Assembly (NCBI RefSeq): GCF_003347665.1
Contig: NZ_QDGA01000001.1
Location: 62,001-126,000, forward strand
Length of the DNA: 64,000 nt
Origin: Microvirga calopogonii
GTDB lineage: Bacteria; Pseudomonadota; Alphaproteobacteria; Rhizobiales; Beijerinckiaceae
Reading direction: 5' to 3'
Made by a program: the position numbers and the translations under genes. The notes under the pieces are model-generated. The model was not told where the DNA came from. It did not search any database and saw only the letters and a list, made by a program, of their open reading frames with translations. Of the stretch, positions 63,547 to 64,000 are shown in pieces; position 1 is the first letter of the stretch; every line of letters starts with the position of its first letter.

Positions 63547-64000
63547 GCGGCGGCTCCTTCGACCTTCACTCCAGCCAGGGGCGGCCTGCTTTTCGCGGCA
63601 TCGCGGAGGATGAGGCGGCCTTTCCGCTTCTCCTGCCGCGCATTGAAGAGAACCGCCACGATGATGACGAAACCGGAAATGGCCATCTGCCAGAACGGAG
63701 AAATGTTGATCACCGGCAAGGCGTTCTTGATCACGCCGAGGAACAGGGCTCCGAGGATCGCGCCGCCCACGGAACCGATCCCACCGAGCGTGGAGATCCC
63801 GCCGATGACGCAGGCCGCGACCGTGTCGAGCTCGAAGCCGGCGGCGATGTCCACATAAGCGACCGCATAGCGCGACACCCAGAGATAGCCGCAGAGCCCC
63901 GCCAGGGCGCCCGACAGCACGAAGGCGAAGAAGCGCGTGCGCCCGACATCGATCCCCGCATAAAGCGCCGCCGTCGGATTGCCGCCCGCCGCGTAGAGCG
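63543..64000 (-). CDS. rhaP: Sugar ABC transporter permease (RhaP-like), C-terminal part
   Basis: The frame is open to the window end, so the 5' part is missing; 151 codons are visible. The sequence reads [20 protein letters not shown] at the edge, then [19 protein letters not shown] and several membrane helices, which is the conserved C-terminal half of RbsC-type permeases. It overlaps the second permease gene by 4 bases. Two permease subunits followed by mutarotase and kinase match the rhizobial rhamnose operon. Confidence 0.88.
   Translation of the reverse strand, partial: LYAAGGNPTAALYAGIDVGRTRFFAFVLSGALAGLCGYLWVSRYAVAYVDIAAGFELDTVAACVIGGISTLGGIGSVGGAILGALFLGVIKNALPVINISPFWQMAISGFVIIVAVLFNARQEKRKGRLILRDAAKSRPPLAGVKVEGAAA

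Noticed and set aside
1..64000. tRNA, rRNA, CRISPR array, prophage or complete insertion sequence
   Set aside because: On reading both strands I saw no tRNA T-loop pattern in a cloverleaf context, no short regularly spaced repeats and no transposase, integrase or phage structural protein. A covariance-model scan would be decisive for RNA genes.

Overview
The window is GC-rich, densely packed DNA with about 50 protein genes and no rRNA, tRNA, CRISPR array, prophage or insertion sequence that I could find. Gene content and synteny point to an alphaproteobacterium of the Rhizobiales/Hyphomicrobiales, plausibly a Methylobacteriaceae/Microvirga-like or Bradyrhizobium-like soil bacterium. The supporting evidence is TRAP-type sugar-acid uptake, a rhizobial-order rhamnose operon (permease-permease-mutarotase-kinase), a coxMNOP-like alternative oxidase, a TamA/TamB pair and a globin-coupled chemoreceptor. 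The genus is an inference.

Layout. 1-2346: membrane/phospholipid genes related to E. coli ybhP-clsB-ybhN (the PLD gene is cut by the window start). 2493-3728: O-antigen-ligase-like protein. 4363-5610: serA behind a hairpin-rich leader. 5648-7102: two unrecognised proteins. 7118-13498: an amino-acid catabolic cluster with an ornithine-cyclodeaminase-like imine reductase, a threonine-dehydratase-like PLP enzyme, an M20 hydrolase, two divergent paralogous aminotransferases and a YheO/DauR-type regulator, with a 15-bp palindrome in the divergent promoter region. 13489-16265: inositol-monophosphatase-like enzyme, aldo/keto reductase and an HtrA-fold protein lacking its whole catalytic triad. 16580-19209: a small hypothetical gene, a globin-coupled chemoreceptor and two small proteins.

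19252-27167: sugar-acid locus in two divergent arms (DctQ-DctM-DctP TRAP transporter plus DenD-like dehydrogenase; enolase-superfamily dehydratase plus FAD-linked oxidase plus SDR). 27644-35601: two translationally coupled soluble hybrid histidine kinases, one with about eleven tandem HAMP units and an exact 276-bp duplication. 35974-41711: TRAP transporter with KduI, KduD and KdgF for unsaturated uronates, under a divergent GntR/FCD regulator. 41729-41891: a MITE-like palindromic repeat flanked by 9-bp direct repeats. 41894-47118: Lrp-type regulator divergent from a probable organosulfur-scavenging operon (MetQ-like binding protein, NtaA/DszA-like and DszC-like monooxygenases, MetI-like permease) without its own ABC ATPase. 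Two matching GTTCT-N6-AGAAC palindromes lie between them.

47137-53414: TamB and TamA. 54023-58430: an aa3-type cytochrome c oxidase operon with two subunit-III-like genes and a subunit IV. 58489-60354: a DUF2189-type membrane protein and trans-aconitate methyltransferase. 60808-64000: distal part of a rhamnose operon (RhaP, cut by the window end, then RhaQ, RhaM/U and RhaK). Overall the window is an accessory, catabolism-rich chromosomal region: several complete uptake-plus-degradation modules for plant-derived uronates, rhamnose and other sugar acids, plus amino-acid and sulfur-compound scavenging.
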